64,000 bases of DNA from Flavicella sp963932955 (GCA_963932955.1 CAWVRK010000010.1:1-64000); one strand, 5' to 3'. Counted from the stretch's first letter, positions 17,033 to 26,888 are shown. Notes: a model not told the origin generated them from the sequence alone. Translations and numbers: made by a program.

Positions 17033-18943
17033 ATGAATTTTTCAAAAAAACTATTCGCAATCGTTCTCACTACTGCTTCCCTCCTGTCGAGTTGTGGTGA
17101 TTATTTGGACATTGTGCCCGACAAAACACAAGAAGTTGATTTGCTTTTTGAACGTAAGGAAGCGGCCTACAAAGCTTTGGCTACCTGCTACAACCACCTG
17201 CCCACCAACGACGCCTTTTACGGAAGTTTTGTGATGGCATCCGATGAGTTGGCCATCCCTTCGGTACAACAAACGGAAGGAACCGATTTGATGAAAGGAA
17301 ACCAATCCGCCTCAGAACCCATCATGGGATATTGGTCAGGATACGGAGCTACTGGGCAAGGGCAAAGCTCCCTTTGGGAAGGCATTCGAAGTTGCAACAT
17401 ACTCATTGAGAATATTGATTTGGTCAAAGACATGACAACAGTTGAAAAAGAAATGTGGAAGGCAGAGGCACAGGTGCTCAAAGCACAATTTCACTTTTTA
17501 CTGCTTCGCAACTACGGTCCCATCCCTATTGTGGATGTGAATTTGCCCATTTCAGCGAGCGAAGAGGACGTAAAAGTGCTAAGAAATACGACAGATGCGT
17601 GTTTTGAATACATCGTCAATACCCTTGATACTGCAATGAGTAGTCTTCCTCTCAAAGTCAGTTCTAGCAACGATTTTGGAAGAATCGATCAGGTGATTGC
17701 TACTTCTATCAAATCAAAAGTATTGCTCTATGCAGCCAGCCCCCTTTTCAATGGAAATTCTGATTATGAGAATTTTGTAGATGCCAAAGGCAACAAACTG
17801 TTCAATACCACAACGGATCCTGAAAAATGGAAAAAAGCAATGGACGCCTCTAAAGAAGCTCTCGATCTGGCGATTGCAACAGGCTTTTCTTTGTATACCT
17901 TTACCGATTCAGCCCCTGAATTTGACGCAGAAGACATGCAAGCTACAGAAGTAAAATCGCTTTACAACTACCGGTATATGATTGCCGAAAGATGGAACAG
18001 TGAACTCATCTGGGGAGCTTCAAACCCCGTGAACAGCTGGTGGCAATTTCAAGCGTCTTTACTGATGAAAAATCCCGGTTCCTCTTCCGTAGAAGCGGCC
18101 TGGCAGTGGGTGTCTCCTACCTTGCGCATGGCAGAATTGTACTATACAAAAAATGGGTTGCCAATCTCTGAAGACCTGTCTTTTGATTACAACAATCGCT
18201 ATGAGATAACAACCATTCCTGCCTCCGAAAAATTTCACGCCCAAGAAGGAGAAAGAACGGCAAAACTCCACCTCGGAAGAGAACCTCGATTTTATGCTTC
18301 CCTTGGGTTTGACAGAGGGATCAACCGTACCTGGGGAGAAAAGTGGAATTTGAAAATGAAAAGTGGAGAAATTCACGGTAGAAAAGGATTTAGCAACGAT
18401 TACTTGGCCACTGGATACAGCCTGAAAAAAATGGTGCATCCCGACTCTCAAGGAGATGGCTACAACAAACTCATCAGCTATGCTTGGCCGACGATTCGTT
18501 TGGGGGAATTGTACCTCAACTACGCAGAAGCTGCGAACGAATACAACGGACCAAGTCAAGAAGTTTATGATGCGCTCAATGCGATTCGATCCCGATCGGG
18601 TGTCAACAACTTAGAAGATGCGTGGTCCAACCTCGCATTGACAAGAAGTCTAAACAAACACTTGGACAAAAAAGGATTGGAAGAAATCATCCAACAAGAA
18701 CGCATGATTGAATTGGCTTTTGAAGGCCACCGGTACCACGATCTCAGACGATGGAAAATAGCAGACAAACATTTAAATACTCCTGTAAAAGGATGGCGAG
18801 TCAATGAAAGTGACGAAGCCAATTATTACCAAATACAAGAAGTTGGACAACGCATTTTTGAAAACCCAAGAGATTACTTACACCCCATAAAAATCTATGA
18901 ATTGACCGTCAACAACAATTTGGTTCAAAATCCAGGTTGGTAA
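17033..18943 (+). CDS. susD: SusD/RagB-type glycan-binding surface lipoprotein
   Basis: Binds the oligosaccharide at the cell surface and closes over the SusC barrel. The lipobox LLSSC gives lipidated Cys21, followed by GDYLDIVP as in most SusD proteins. The N-terminal TPR-like helices include EAAYKALATCYNHL. The C-terminal SusD domain includes WPTIRLGELYLNYAEAANE, then EERMIELAFEGHRYHDLRRW-like residues (visible as RMIELAFEGHRYHDLRRW) and the closing LVQNPGW. At 636 aa it is slightly longer than many SusD proteins. It is 12 bases downstream of susC and 22 upstream of the SusE-position gene, so all three share one transcript. Aromatic ligand-binding residues cannot be named without a structure. 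Confidence 0.95.
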   Translation: MNFSKKLFAIVLTTASLLSSCGDYLDIVPDKTQEVDLLFERKEAAYKALATCYNHLPTNDAFYGSFVMASDELAIPSVQQTEGTDLMKGNQSASEPIMGYWSGYGATGQGQSSLWEGIRSCNILIENIDLVKDMTTVEKEMWKAEAQVLKAQFHFLLLRNYGPIPIVDVNLPISASEEDVKVLRNTTDACFEYIVNTLDTAMSSLPLKVSSSNDFGRIDQVIATSIKSKVLLYAASPLFNGNSDYENFVDAKGNKLFNTTTDPEKWKKAMDASKEALDLAIATGFSLYTFTDSAPEFDAEDMQATEVKSLYNYRYMIAERWNSELIWGASNPVNSWWQFQASLLMKNPGSSSVEAAWQWVSPTLRMAELYYTKNGLPISEDLSFDYNNRYEITTIPASEKFHAQEGERTAKLHLGREPRFYASLGFDRGINRTWGEKWNLKMKSGEIHGRKGFSNDYLATGYSLKKMVHPDSQGDGYNKLISYAWPTIRLGELYLNYAEAANEYNGPSQEVYDALNAIRSRSGVNNLEDAWSNLALTRSLNKHLDKKGLEEIIQQERMIELAFEGHRYHDLRRWKIADKHLNTPVKGWRVNESDEANYYQIQEVGQRIFENPRDYLHPIKIYELTVNNNLVQNPGW

Positions 18944-18965
18944 TTCAAAACGAAAACCCATTCTT

Positions 18966-20177
18966 ATGAAAACACCTAAAAAAAACAGCCTACTCCTTCT
19001 TACAGTACTTCTATTTGTACTCACCTCTTGCTCTGAGGACAGTGGGACAGATACAACAGCTCCGGGGCCCGTTCAAGTGAAAGCCATCATTCCTCAAAAT
19101 GGAGGTGCAAAAATCGTTTATACACTTCCTGACGACAATGACATTCTTTATGTAAAAGCAGCTTATAAAAATGCACAGGGAGAGGATGTCTTTAACGTTG
19201 CAAGCGCAAGCAAAGACATCATCGAAGTAGGTGGATTTGTAGATACAAGCCCCAAAAAAGTAAAGCTATCGGTCATCGACGATAGCGGCAACCAATCCAA
19301 AAGTGAAGAAGTTACGGTAGAACCTTTGGAGTCTTTTATCTTCCTTGTGAGCAACAGCATTCAATTGCAAGCCGATTTGGGTGGTGTTGAGGTACAATGG
19401 GACAATGACAATGAGAAAACAGTTTTTGTGTACCTGTACTACAACGACGGTGTCGAAGAAGGGCAACGCATTCTTTCTTCCAATTCCAAAAACGAAAAAC
19501 GAACGGTAAGAGGTTTGCAAGCAATACCCTATGACTTTTCTGTAGTCGTAGAAGACTTTGATGGAAACAAAACTGAAAAAGTATTTGTGAGCAGTATCAC
19601 TCCTAAATTTGAAGAAAAAATAGACAAGTCTACTTGGACAGTCGTTTCACAACTATCTGTAAATGGCAATGCCTGGGAAGGAAGCACTGTGAATTTTTGG
19701 GACGACGTGATCGACACCAAAGAAATCAATACCGACAACAGCTATTTTATGATCAATCGCGATGACAATGGAGGTGCCCTCAATTGGCCTTTGGACATTG
19801 TTATTGACCTCAACAAAAACGTTAAAATCAACCGTTTCAAATTGTGGCAAAGAGCTTTTTGGTACGGAGGTGTCGAAGGAGTTCCTTATTACTACCAAGG
19901 CGAAAATATAAGAGCTTTTGATATATACATCAGTAATGACCGACAAGAATGGACCCTCGCAGGCACTTTTGACATCGGAGACCCAAAAGACACCAACGGA
20001 AACATCTCAGATGAGAAGTTACAAGAGGCCGAAGATGGTCACGATTTTGAATTTGAAAAGACAACAACTCCTTTTCGTTATTTAAAACTAAGCATCACCT
20101 CCAATTACGGTAGTGAACAATACGTAAACGGTTCAGAAATTACCTTGTACGGACTTGACAACATGCTCGAAGAGTAA
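18966..20177 (+). CDS. SusE-position surface glycan-binding lipoprotein (DUF4959/DUF5000-like)
   Basis: An accessory carbohydrate-binding lipoprotein in the SusE/F position. The lipobox VLTSC gives Cys22, and an acidic stretch follows (SEDSGTD), which is consistent with surface export of Bacteroidetes lipoproteins. Two FN3/Ig-like domains (about 32-118 and 120-210) match the DUF4959/DUF5126 pattern of SusE-like proteins. A C-terminal discoidin-like domain (about 225-400) shows DIVIDLNKNVKINRFKLWQR and FRYLKLSITSNYG. That domain fold often binds sugars. It ends 26 bases before the broken GH30. Function is inferred from architecture and position. Confidence 0.85.
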   Translation: MKTPKKNSLLLLTVLLFVLTSCSEDSGTDTTAPGPVQVKAIIPQNGGAKIVYTLPDDNDILYVKAAYKNAQGEDVFNVASASKDIIEVGGFVDTSPKKVKLSVIDDSGNQSKSEEVTVEPLESFIFLVSNSIQLQADLGGVEVQWDNDNEKTVFVYLYYNDGVEEGQRILSSNSKNEKRTVRGLQAIPYDFSVVVEDFDGNKTEKVFVSSITPKFEEKIDKSTWTVVSQLSVNGNAWEGSTVNFWDDVIDTKEINTDNSYFMINRDDNGGALNWPLDIVIDLNKNVKINRFKLWQRAFWYGGVEGVPYYYQGENIRAFDIYISNDRQEWTLAGTFDIGDPKDTNGNISDEKLQEAEDGHDFEFEKTTTPFRYLKLSITSNYGSEQYVNGSEITLYGLDNMLEE

Positions 20178-20203
20178 CAGATATAAAACAAAAAACACTT
20201 AGA

Positions 20204-20464
20204 ATGTTCCATCGAACACTCTGCCTTTCGGGAAGCTTTATACTCTTCGCATGTGTGCAAAATCAAGAAACAACAGACACAGTCCAAACTCCGTTTTATA
20301 TCGGAGAAAAGGATACAGGAATTGGGTATTCCCTCGCAAGAACGACAATCCACAGTTTTGACTTCAGTGAAGAAAGCTATACCTATATCGAGGAAGGAGA
20401 TAAAGAACTGAAGACTTTTTCTATTGAAGAAGATCGAAAAATTCAAATCCCAATGATCAAATAA
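20204..20464 (+). pseudogene. GH30 remnant, truncated and internally deleted
   Basis: An 86-codon ORF. An export-type N-terminus (about 1-20, ending LFACVQN) is joined to a 55-residue fragment of GH30. Its GIGYSLARTTIHSFDF and YTYIEEGD match GIGYSLGRTSIHSCDF and YTYIEEGD of the intact GH30 (its residues 126-152). The fragment lacks the first ~100 residues of the catalytic domain and everything after PMIK, including both catalytic glutamates, so it cannot be an enzyme. Codon-level differences from the intact copy are many; it is a divergent relative, not a recent duplicate. It occupies the slot between the SusE-like gene and GH3 where laminarin PULs often carry GH30. Translation as a small lipoprotein cannot be excluded. 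Confidence 0.85.
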
Positions 20465-20520
20465 ATATGACGCACTAGATCCCTTTTAAAAAGACTGTAA
20501 AAAACAACAACGTAACATTC

Positions 20521-22785
20521 ATGTCTCAAACTCGTAAAAATATTCTCTTTGATTTCTCAGTGGCCTTTCTAGTCCTGCTCCTCTTGGTTGCTTTCGAAAG
20601 TCATGGACAAAAAAAAGGGGGGTCTCCCATTTCCAAAATAACTGCAAAAGTAGATTCCCTTCTCAACTTGATGACCTTGGAAGAAAAAATAGGCCAGATG
20701 AACCAATACAACGGTTTTTGGAATGCGACTGGTCCCGTTCCAAAAAACAAAAACAGTGCCGAAAAATACCAGGATTTGAAAGTGGGACTCGTCGGATCTA
20801 TGTTGAATGTAAGAGGTGTTGCACAGGTGAAAGCAATCCAAAAAATTGCAGTCGAAAAAACACGTTTGGGCATCCCATTGCTCATCGGTTTTGACTTGAT
20901 CCACGGCTACAAAACCATCAGCCCCATTCCCTTGGCCGAATCTGCAAGTTGGGACTTAGAAGCCATCGAGAAATCTGCGGCTCTCGCTGCTTTGGAAGCC
21001 TCCGCCGCAGGCATCAACTGGACCTTTGCTCCGATGGTAGACATCTCTCGTGACCCCCGATGGGGACGAGTGATGGAGGGTGCTGGTGAAGATCCTTATT
21101 TGGGCAGTCGGATTGCGGAAGCACGCGTCATTGGATTTCAAGGAAAGGCTCTTTCTGAAGTACATACAATTGCTGCATGTGCCAAACATTTTGCGGGTTA
21201 CAGTTTTGCGGAAGCCGGAAAAGATTACAATACCGTAGATGTAGGAACCTCTACCTTGTACAATATCATTTTACCGCCCTTTATCGCTGCAAAAAATGCA
21301 GGTGTCAAAACCTTTATGAATGGTTTCAATGAATTGAATGGCATCCCTTCAACAGGAAATTCCTTTTTGCAAAGAACCCTGCTAAAAGACCGATGGGGGT
21401 TTGAAGGTTTTGTTGTTTCGGATTGGCTCTCTATCACAGAAATGGTGAGCCACGGGTATGCCAAGAATGACAAAGAAGCCGCTTTGAAAGCCATCTTAGC
21501 GGGATCAGACATGGACATGGAATCCCACGCCTACCGCAATCACTTGGCGGCACTTGTAAAAGAAGGAAAAATCAAAGAACGTTTGATTGACGATGCTGCA
21601 GGAAGAATTCTTAGGCTAAAATTCGAATTGGGCCTTTTTGAAGATCCCTACAAATACTGTGATGTCGAGCGGGAAAAAGCGGTCATTGGAACACAAAAAA
21701 ATAACGAACGAGTCCTCGATATGGCAAAAAAGTCAATTGTCTTGTTGAAAAACAAAAACAAACTTTTGCCTTTGGACAAAGAAGGGCTAAACATTGCACT
21801 TATTGGTGTCCTAGCTGCAGACAAGACAAGTCCTTTGGGGAATTGGTGTATTGCAGCAGAAGAGCAATCCGCAGTTTCTGTTTTGGAAGGGCTTGAAAAA
21901 TACACGAAAAACAAAATCACCTACTGTCCTGGGGTTGCTCTTGACTTGGACGAAAACAAGGCAGAGTCGGATCGATTGGGAATCAAAAAAGCGGTAGAAA
22001 TAGCAAAAGGAAAAGACATCGTCGTGCTGGTCTTAGGGGAGCACGGGCTGCATTCTGGAGAAGACAAAAGCCGCGCTACTCTCGACCTTCCGGGCAGGCA
22101 ACAAGAATTGTTAGAAGCTGTCTACAAGGTCAATCAAAACATTGTTCTCGTCTTGCTAAACGGACGCCCATTAGCGCTCAATTGGGCAGAAAAAAAGATT
22201 CCTGCCATCGTTGAAGCTTGGCATTTGGGAACCCAAAGTGGCAATGCCATCGCTCAAGTCCTCTACGGAGACTACAACCCCAGTGGAAAACTGCCAATGA
22301 CCTTTCCCAAGAGTGTCGGACAAATTCCAATTTACTACAACTACAAAAACACGGGACGCGCTTGGTCTCAAAAGTACACCGATGAAAGCAACGATCCGCT
22401 GTACGTCTTTGGACACGGATTGAGCTATACAAATTTTTCTTACAGCGCGCTTGAATTGACAGCTCCTGAATTTGACAGCAAGGGTTCGATTGAAGTTTCT
22501 TTTGTTTTAAAAAACACAGGAAACCACACGGGAAAAGAAGTAGCACAGTTGTATCTCCGAGACCTTGTAGCAAGTGTCACTAGACCTGTAAAAGAATTGA
22601 AAGGATTTGAACTGGTGTCGCTGCGGCCTGGAGAATCCAAAAAAGTACGTTTTGTCATTGATTCCAAAACCCTTGAATTCTATAGCGCCCGTGAAAAGTG
22701 GGAAAGCGAAGCAGGGACTTTCAAGGTCTTTGTTGGCGGAAGTTCAAAAACACAATTAGAAACTGAATTTTTGTTTAAAAAATAA
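20521..22785 (+). CDS. GH3 beta-glucosidase, BglX-like, periplasmic
   Basis: An exo-beta-glucosidase acting on gluco-oligosaccharides in the periplasm. The signal peptide (about 8-29, ending SHGQ) has no lipobox. The complete GH3 layout is present: a (beta/alpha)8 domain with WTFAPMVDISRDPRWGR and GAGEDPYLG, KHFAGY near 220, nucleophile Asp301 in GFVVSDWLSI, an alpha/beta sandwich with NPSGKLPMTFP, and a C-terminal FN3-like domain. It fits the BglX subgroup better than the lipoprotein GH3 at 9631-11919 does. The ATG is 56 bases past the GH30 remnant, and the next gene starts 3 bases after its stop. It is thus part of the susC operon or its continuation. Confidence 0.95.
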   Translation: MSQTRKNILFDFSVAFLVLLLLVAFESHGQKKGGSPISKITAKVDSLLNLMTLEEKIGQMNQYNGFWNATGPVPKNKNSAEKYQDLKVGLVGSMLNVRGVAQVKAIQKIAVEKTRLGIPLLIGFDLIHGYKTISPIPLAESASWDLEAIEKSAALAALEASAAGINWTFAPMVDISRDPRWGRVMEGAGEDPYLGSRIAEARVIGFQGKALSEVHTIAACAKHFAGYSFAEAGKDYNTVDVGTSTLYNIILPPFIAAKNAGVKTFMNGFNELNGIPSTGNSFLQRTLLKDRWGFEGFVVSDWLSITEMVSHGYAKNDKEAALKAILAGSDMDMESHAYRNHLAALVKEGKIKERLIDDAAGRILRLKFELGLFEDPYKYCDVEREKAVIGTQKNNERVLDMAKKSIVLLKNKNKLLPLDKEGLNIALIGVLAADKTSPLGNWCIAAEEQSAVSVLEGLEKYTKNKITYCPGVALDLDENKAESDRLGIKKAVEIAKGKDIVVLVLGEHGLHSGEDKSRATLDLPGRQQELLEAVYKVNQNIVLVLLNGRPLALNWAEKKIPAIVEAWHLGTQSGNAIAQVLYGDYNPSGKLPMTFPKSVGQIPIYYNYKNTGRAWSQKYTDESNDPLYVFGHGLSYTNFSYSALELTAPEFDSKGSIEVSFVLKNTGNHTGKEVAQLYLRDLVASVTRPVKELKGFELVSLRPGESKKVRFVIDSKTLEFYSAREKWESEAGTFKVFVGGSSKTQLETEFLFKK

Positions 22786-22788
22786 AAA

Positions 22789-25700
22789 ATGTCGACCAAA
22801 AAAAACATCTTATCAATCAAGATTTTCAGCTTATTGCTGTTGTTCAATGTCTGCACATTAGTAGGCCAAGGGCTGCGTGCTGACGGAAAAAAAATAGTAG
22901 ACAAAAATGGAAACGAGGTCCTTTTGAGGGGAATGGGTCTTGGAGGCTGGATGCTTCAAGAAGGGTATATGATGCAATCCGCGGGGATCGAAGGAGCCGG
23001 GACACAATTTGGATTTAGAAATAAAATTACCGAACTCATTGGAGAAGACAAGACTGCCGAATTTTACGATGCTTGGCTCGAAAATTACGTAAGCAAAACA
23101 GATATTGATTCCTTAGCAAGTTGGGGTTTCAACAGTGTTCGGGTTCCTTTGCACTACAACTTATTTACCCTTCCTATTGAGCAAGAACCTATCTCAGGAA
23201 CTCAAACTTGGTTGACAAAAGGCTTTGAAATGCTCGATGAATTGTTGGTTTGGTGTGAAGTCAACCAAATATATTTGATTTTGGATTTACACGCAGCGCC
23301 TGGGGGTCAAGGAAAAAACGCAGATATTTCTGACTACGACGAAACAAAACCTTCCTTGTGGGAAAGTGAAGACAACAAAACAAAAACAGTTGCCCTTTGG
23401 AGAAAACTTGCAGAACGCTATCGAGACAAAGAATGGATCGGGGGCTATGACCTCCTCAACGAAACCAATTGGCCTATGGACAACAACAAGCCTTTGAGGG
23501 ACTTGTCCATCCGAATCACCAATGCCATTCGAGAAGTGGACACGAATCACATCATATATATCGAAGGGAATGGTTTTGCAAACGATTTCACAAACATGAC
23601 CCCTCCCTGGGACGACAACCTCGTCTATAGCTTTCACAAATATTGGTCGTACAATGACCAAGGTTCCATCCAATGGGTGTTGGATTTGAGAAACCAGTAC
23701 AACGTTCCCCTTTGGTGTGGTGAATCTGGAGAAAATTCCAATGTTTGGTTTCGAGATGCGATTCGACTGTTTGAAGACAACAACATCGGTTGGTCTTGGT
23801 GGCCCGTAAAAAGATTGGAGACAATTGTTTCTCCTTTTTCAGCACCCATCAATAGCGGATATAGAAGCATTCTCAATTATTGGAAAGGCGAGGGGAGCAG
23901 GCCTTCCGAGATAGCTGCCTACAATGCCCTTATGCAACTCGCTGAAAACACACTCGCTTCCAACAACAGCTACCACAAAGATGTGGTAGATGCCATGTTT
24001 CGTCAAGTGTATTCGGACAAAACCCTTCCCTTTGCAACACACTCGATTCCTGGGATAATCCATATGTCTGATTTCGATTTGGGAACCCTGAACCATGCCT
24101 ATTACGACACAGGTGCTGCCAATTACGACCTCAGCACTGGAGCCTACGTCGCTTGGAATACCGGATGGGCCTATCGAAACGATGGTGTGGATCTCCAACC
24201 CAATACAGATGTTTCTTATAGCAACGGTTACCACATCTCCCATACTGAAAAAGGAGAATGGGTCAAGTATACCGTAACCGTCGAAGAGACGGGGGTATAC
24301 CAAGTCAAAGCACGTGTTGCAACAAGTAGCAGCGGTGGAAAATTTCACCTCTCGCTTGATGGAAATGACATTACATCTAAAGAGTACGTATCGAATACCG
24401 GAGGGTTTTCTTCGTTTGCAAACAAAACCATTCATGGAGTCTTTCTTGAAGAAGGAGTTCGGGAATTGACCTTCCACATAGACGGAGAAATCGCTTTCAA
24501 CATTAGCCGATTGCAATTTGTGAAAACAGGTGACGCCTCAACAATTCCATTCAAATTGATGAATGCCTATGCCGGTACTGATGAACAATCTATTGAGTTG
24601 ATTTTCAACCAAGGGCTCGCTATAGAAAGTCTTTCAAAAAATTCAAAAGAAGATTTTCAGGTCAAAATCAATGGACTGTTGGCTACCGTCGTTTCCCTTA
24701 TTTCCAATTCTGAAAATCCTAAATCCTTGAGCATCGCTTTGAGTAGTCCGCTGCTGTATACAGATAAAATTGAGGTTTCCTATTCTGGGGAGGAACTCAC
24801 CTCTCAAACAGACAAACCGCTCGATTCGTTTGTTAATTTCACCACCACTAATAATTTGCCCAAAAGAAATATCATTCCTGGAAAAATAGAGGCTGAAAAC
24901 TACACAGAAATGGAGGGGCTTTCTACCGAAGAATGTACGGATCTCGGGGGGGGGTTGAACATCAGCTATACGGACAATGGAGATTCTGCAGACTACCCTA
25001 TTTTTGTTCGAAAAAGTGGGGAGTACAAAGTAAGTGCGAGAATTGCTTCGGAATGGGATTCTGGACGTATCGGAATCTACTTGGTTGAAAACAACAGCAC
25101 AACATTTTTAAAATCCATCAATACAACTGTGACCGGTGATTGGCAACAGTGGAAGACCGTTTCAACTTCTCTAACCTTAGAAAGCGGGTTGCATCTCCTA
25201 AGATTTCGAGTCCTTTCTTCAGGTTTCAACTTGAATTGGTTTGACTTTGAATTTTTAGACGATGATGGAGACGGTATCCCAAACAGTGAAGACCAATGCC
25301 CCAATACGAGTGAAGGAGCGGAAGTAGATTTGGTGGGATGTGACTTGTTTGCTGTAGCTCCCTCCAACTATCGCATTGCTGTCAAAGATGCGACTTGCAA
25401 CGGAAGTAACAACGGAAGTATTTCCATTGAATTTTCCGACAAATCTTTCCCCTATCGCGTGCAGTTGGGAAACGGAGCGCTGCTTTTATACACGCCTGAA
25501 AGCAGCGCTAATATGTTGTTTGAAAACCTGAGTCCTGACCTCTACACGGCTTGTATCTCCATTGAGGGAATTACAGGATACAAAACGTGTTTTGATCTTC
25601 AAGTACAAGAACCCAGTGCCTTAACTGCGCGTTCCCAAATGGACCCAAAAGACAATTCCATTTCCCTGTACCTAAGCGGCGCTGATCGTTATGTGATTGA

Positions 25701-26073
25701 AATTAACGAACGCACATACACCACCGACCAAAACTTTTTTAACACTCAATTAAGTGGGGGCTTAAATACCGTAAAAGTGGTCACAGACTTGCTTTGCCAA
25801 GGAACGTATTACGAGGAAATTGAAGTTTCAGAAGCCGTTGTCTTCAATCCAAACCCTTTTGAGAACAAAGCACAGCTCTTTGTCCCTGGTACTGATAAAA
25901 AGAGAACGTTGGTCATTTATAACATGGTCGGCAAACTCGTCTTTCAAAGGGAACTTTCTTTAGATGCCAACCGAAATGCCACGCTGGACTTAAAGGACTT
26001 GGCAAAAGGAGTCTATTTAGCAGTGACCGAAGGAGCGTCGGGTCGTCAAACTTTTAAAATCATAAAGCAATGA
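22789..26073 (+). CDS. GH5-like glucanase with two CBM6-like modules, TSP3 loop and T9SS tail
   Basis: A large secreted endo- or exo-glucanase, probably fixed to the cell surface by type IX secretion. A signal peptide covers about 1-27. The GH5-like catalytic domain (about 30-390) has RGMGLGGWM, acid/base Glu225 in YDLLNETNWP and nucleophile Glu312 in WCGESGEN. A first CBM6-like module (about 421-578) and a second (about 695-822, opening GKIEAENYTEMEG) flank an Ig-like domain. DDDGDGIPNSEDQCPN at about 823 is a calcium-binding thrombospondin-3-like repeat. A cysteine-bearing module (about 855-1010) and a T9SS type A sorting domain (about 1016-1094, NPNPFEN to FKIIKQ) end the protein. It starts 3 bases after GH3 and overlaps the next lipoprotein by 4 bases. 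The GH5 subfamily is not identified. Confidence 0.9.
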   Translation: MSTKKNILSIKIFSLLLLFNVCTLVGQGLRADGKKIVDKNGNEVLLRGMGLGGWMLQEGYMMQSAGIEGAGTQFGFRNKITELIGEDKTAEFYDAWLENYVSKTDIDSLASWGFNSVRVPLHYNLFTLPIEQEPISGTQTWLTKGFEMLDELLVWCEVNQIYLILDLHAAPGGQGKNADISDYDETKPSLWESEDNKTKTVALWRKLAERYRDKEWIGGYDLLNETNWPMDNNKPLRDLSIRITNAIREVDTNHIIYIEGNGFANDFTNMTPPWDDNLVYSFHKYWSYNDQGSIQWVLDLRNQYNVPLWCGESGENSNVWFRDAIRLFEDNNIGWSWWPVKRLETIVSPFSAPINSGYRSILNYWKGEGSRPSEIAAYNALMQLAENTLASNNSYHKDVVDAMFRQVYSDKTLPFATHSIPGIIHMSDFDLGTLNHAYYDTGAANYDLSTGAYVAWNTGWAYRNDGVDLQPNTDVSYSNGYHISHTEKGEWVKYTVTVEETGVYQVKARVATSSSGGKFHLSLDGNDITSKEYVSNTGGFSSFANKTIHGVFLEEGVRELTFHIDGEIAFNISRLQFVKTGDASTIPFKLMNAYAGTDEQSIELIFNQGLAIESLSKNSKEDFQVKINGLLATVVSLISNSENPKSLSIALSSPLLYTDKIEVSYSGEELTSQTDKPLDSFVNFTTTNNLPKRNIIPGKIEAENYTEMEGLSTEECTDLGGGLNISYTDNGDSADYPIFVRKSGEYKVSARIASEWDSGRIGIYLVENNSTTFLKSINTTVTGDWQQWKTVSTSLTLESGLHLLRFRVLSSGFNLNWFDFEFLDDDGDGIPNSEDQCPNTSEGAEVDLVGCDLFAVAPSNYRIAVKDATCNGSNNGSISIEFSDKSFPYRVQLGNGALLLYTPESSANMLFENLSPDLYTACISIEGITGYKTCFDLQVQEPSALTARSQMDPKDNSISLYLSGADRYVIEINERTYTTDQNFFNTQLSGGLNTVKVVTDLLCQGTYYEEIEVSEAVVFNPNPFENKAQLFVPGTDKKRTLVIYNMVGKLVFQRELSLDANRNATLDLKDLAKGVYLAVTEGASGRQTFKIIKQ

Positions 26074-26786
26074 TAAAAATAGCAAAAACCGGAATTGTTG
26101 GCTCTTTTTGGCTCCTAGTTTTGTCCTGTGGAGGAGACAGTGAACCCTTAAATCCCAGTGTTGCAAGTCCAAAAAATCCTGTTTTGGCAAAACCATTGAA
26201 TGCAGCAACCTGCTTTGAAGGAACTCCCCTATCTGAAACAATTAGCAGTGTTGATTTTCAATGGAGTGCCGATGAAAATTCAGAATCCTACGAGCTTACA
26301 ATTGTGAACCTAAACACCAACCTCGTTGTCACCAAACTACTCGGAATTGAAACGAATACGATCCGTGAACCCCTCACAAAAGGAATCCCTTACGCATGGA
26401 CTGTAACGGCAAAATCCTCCAAAACCGAGGAAACTGGAGAAAGCGATCTTTGGAACTTTTTCTTAGCAAGTGATGGAATTGTAAACTACGCGCCCTTTCC
26501 AGCTGCTCTTCTCACTCCCAAATCAAGTGAAACTCTTCAATTGTCTGGAACAGCTTCAACTTTTAGCTGGGCAGGAAGTGACCCCGATTCAGATAGCGTT
26601 TTGACATACACCCTTTATTTGGATCGCATAGATGGAATGCAAAATCCTTCTGAAGAGCGGTCAAACTTGACAGCACAGAGTGTCGATGTCTCATTGGAAC
26701 CCAATGCCAATTATTTTTGGAGAGTCAAAACCAGCGATGGATCCAATAATAGTTACTCAAGTATTTATCGCTTTAAAACAGAATAA
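26070..26786 (+). CDS. Two-domain FN3-like lipoprotein (paralogue 1)
   Basis: A lipoprotein with Cys20 in VLSCGGD. Two FN3/Ig-like domains follow (about 35-130 and 138-238); each ends with a YxW or YFWRVKTSDG-type strand. Its ATG overlaps the stop of the GH5 gene (ATGA), so the two are translationally coupled and probably form one surface complex. The gene at 33902-34591 has the same architecture and likewise follows a T9SS protein. The function is not recognised. A surface partner or glycan-binding accessory for the coupled T9SS protein is the most economical guess. Confidence 0.75.
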   Translation: MIKIAKTGIVGSFWLLVLSCGGDSEPLNPSVASPKNPVLAKPLNAATCFEGTPLSETISSVDFQWSADENSESYELTIVNLNTNLVVTKLLGIETNTIREPLTKGIPYAWTVTAKSSKTEETGESDLWNFFLASDGIVNYAPFPAALLTPKSSETLQLSGTASTFSWAGSDPDSDSVLTYTLYLDRIDGMQNPSEERSNLTAQSVDVSLEPNANYFWRVKTSDGSNNSYSSIYRFKTE

Positions 26787-26804
26787 AAAGGCCTCGCCTT
26801 TTCA
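26786..26804 (+). terminator. Short hairpin terminator before the regulator gene
   Basis: AAAAGGC (26786-26792) pairs with GCCTTTT (26796-26802) around CTC. It starts at the stop codon of the FN3 lipoprotein. The stem is short but G/C-closed and ends in T's, so it likely ends the susC-to-lipoprotein transcript. Confidence 0.6.
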
Positions 26805-26816
26805 ATGCCGATCGAT

Positions 26817-26833
26817 GTTTGTAAAATACAAAC
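26817..26833 (+). promoter_or_regulatory. Palindrome GTTTGTA-AAA-TACAAAC before the regulator gene
   Basis: A perfect 7+3+7 palindrome, 15 bp before the -7 box of the regulator gene and so over its -33 region. Position and symmetry suggest an operator, perhaps for autoregulation. Its sequence differs from the GAGGTTTT element near susC, so a different protein could bind. Confidence 0.45.
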
Positions 26834-26848
26834 GACGTGTAAAAATGT

Positions 26849-26856
26849 TATCTTTG
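26849..26856 (+). promoter_or_regulatory. -7 promoter box of the regulator gene
   Basis: An exact TATCTTTG (TAnnTTTG) 32 bp before the ATG at 26889, the same distance as at susC. The nearest upstream TTTG (26818-26821) is about 27 bp away, longer than usual, and lies inside the palindrome. Confidence 0.55.
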
Positions 26857-26888
26857 AAAAACTGCTATTTGACCAAACCACCTGAAAA

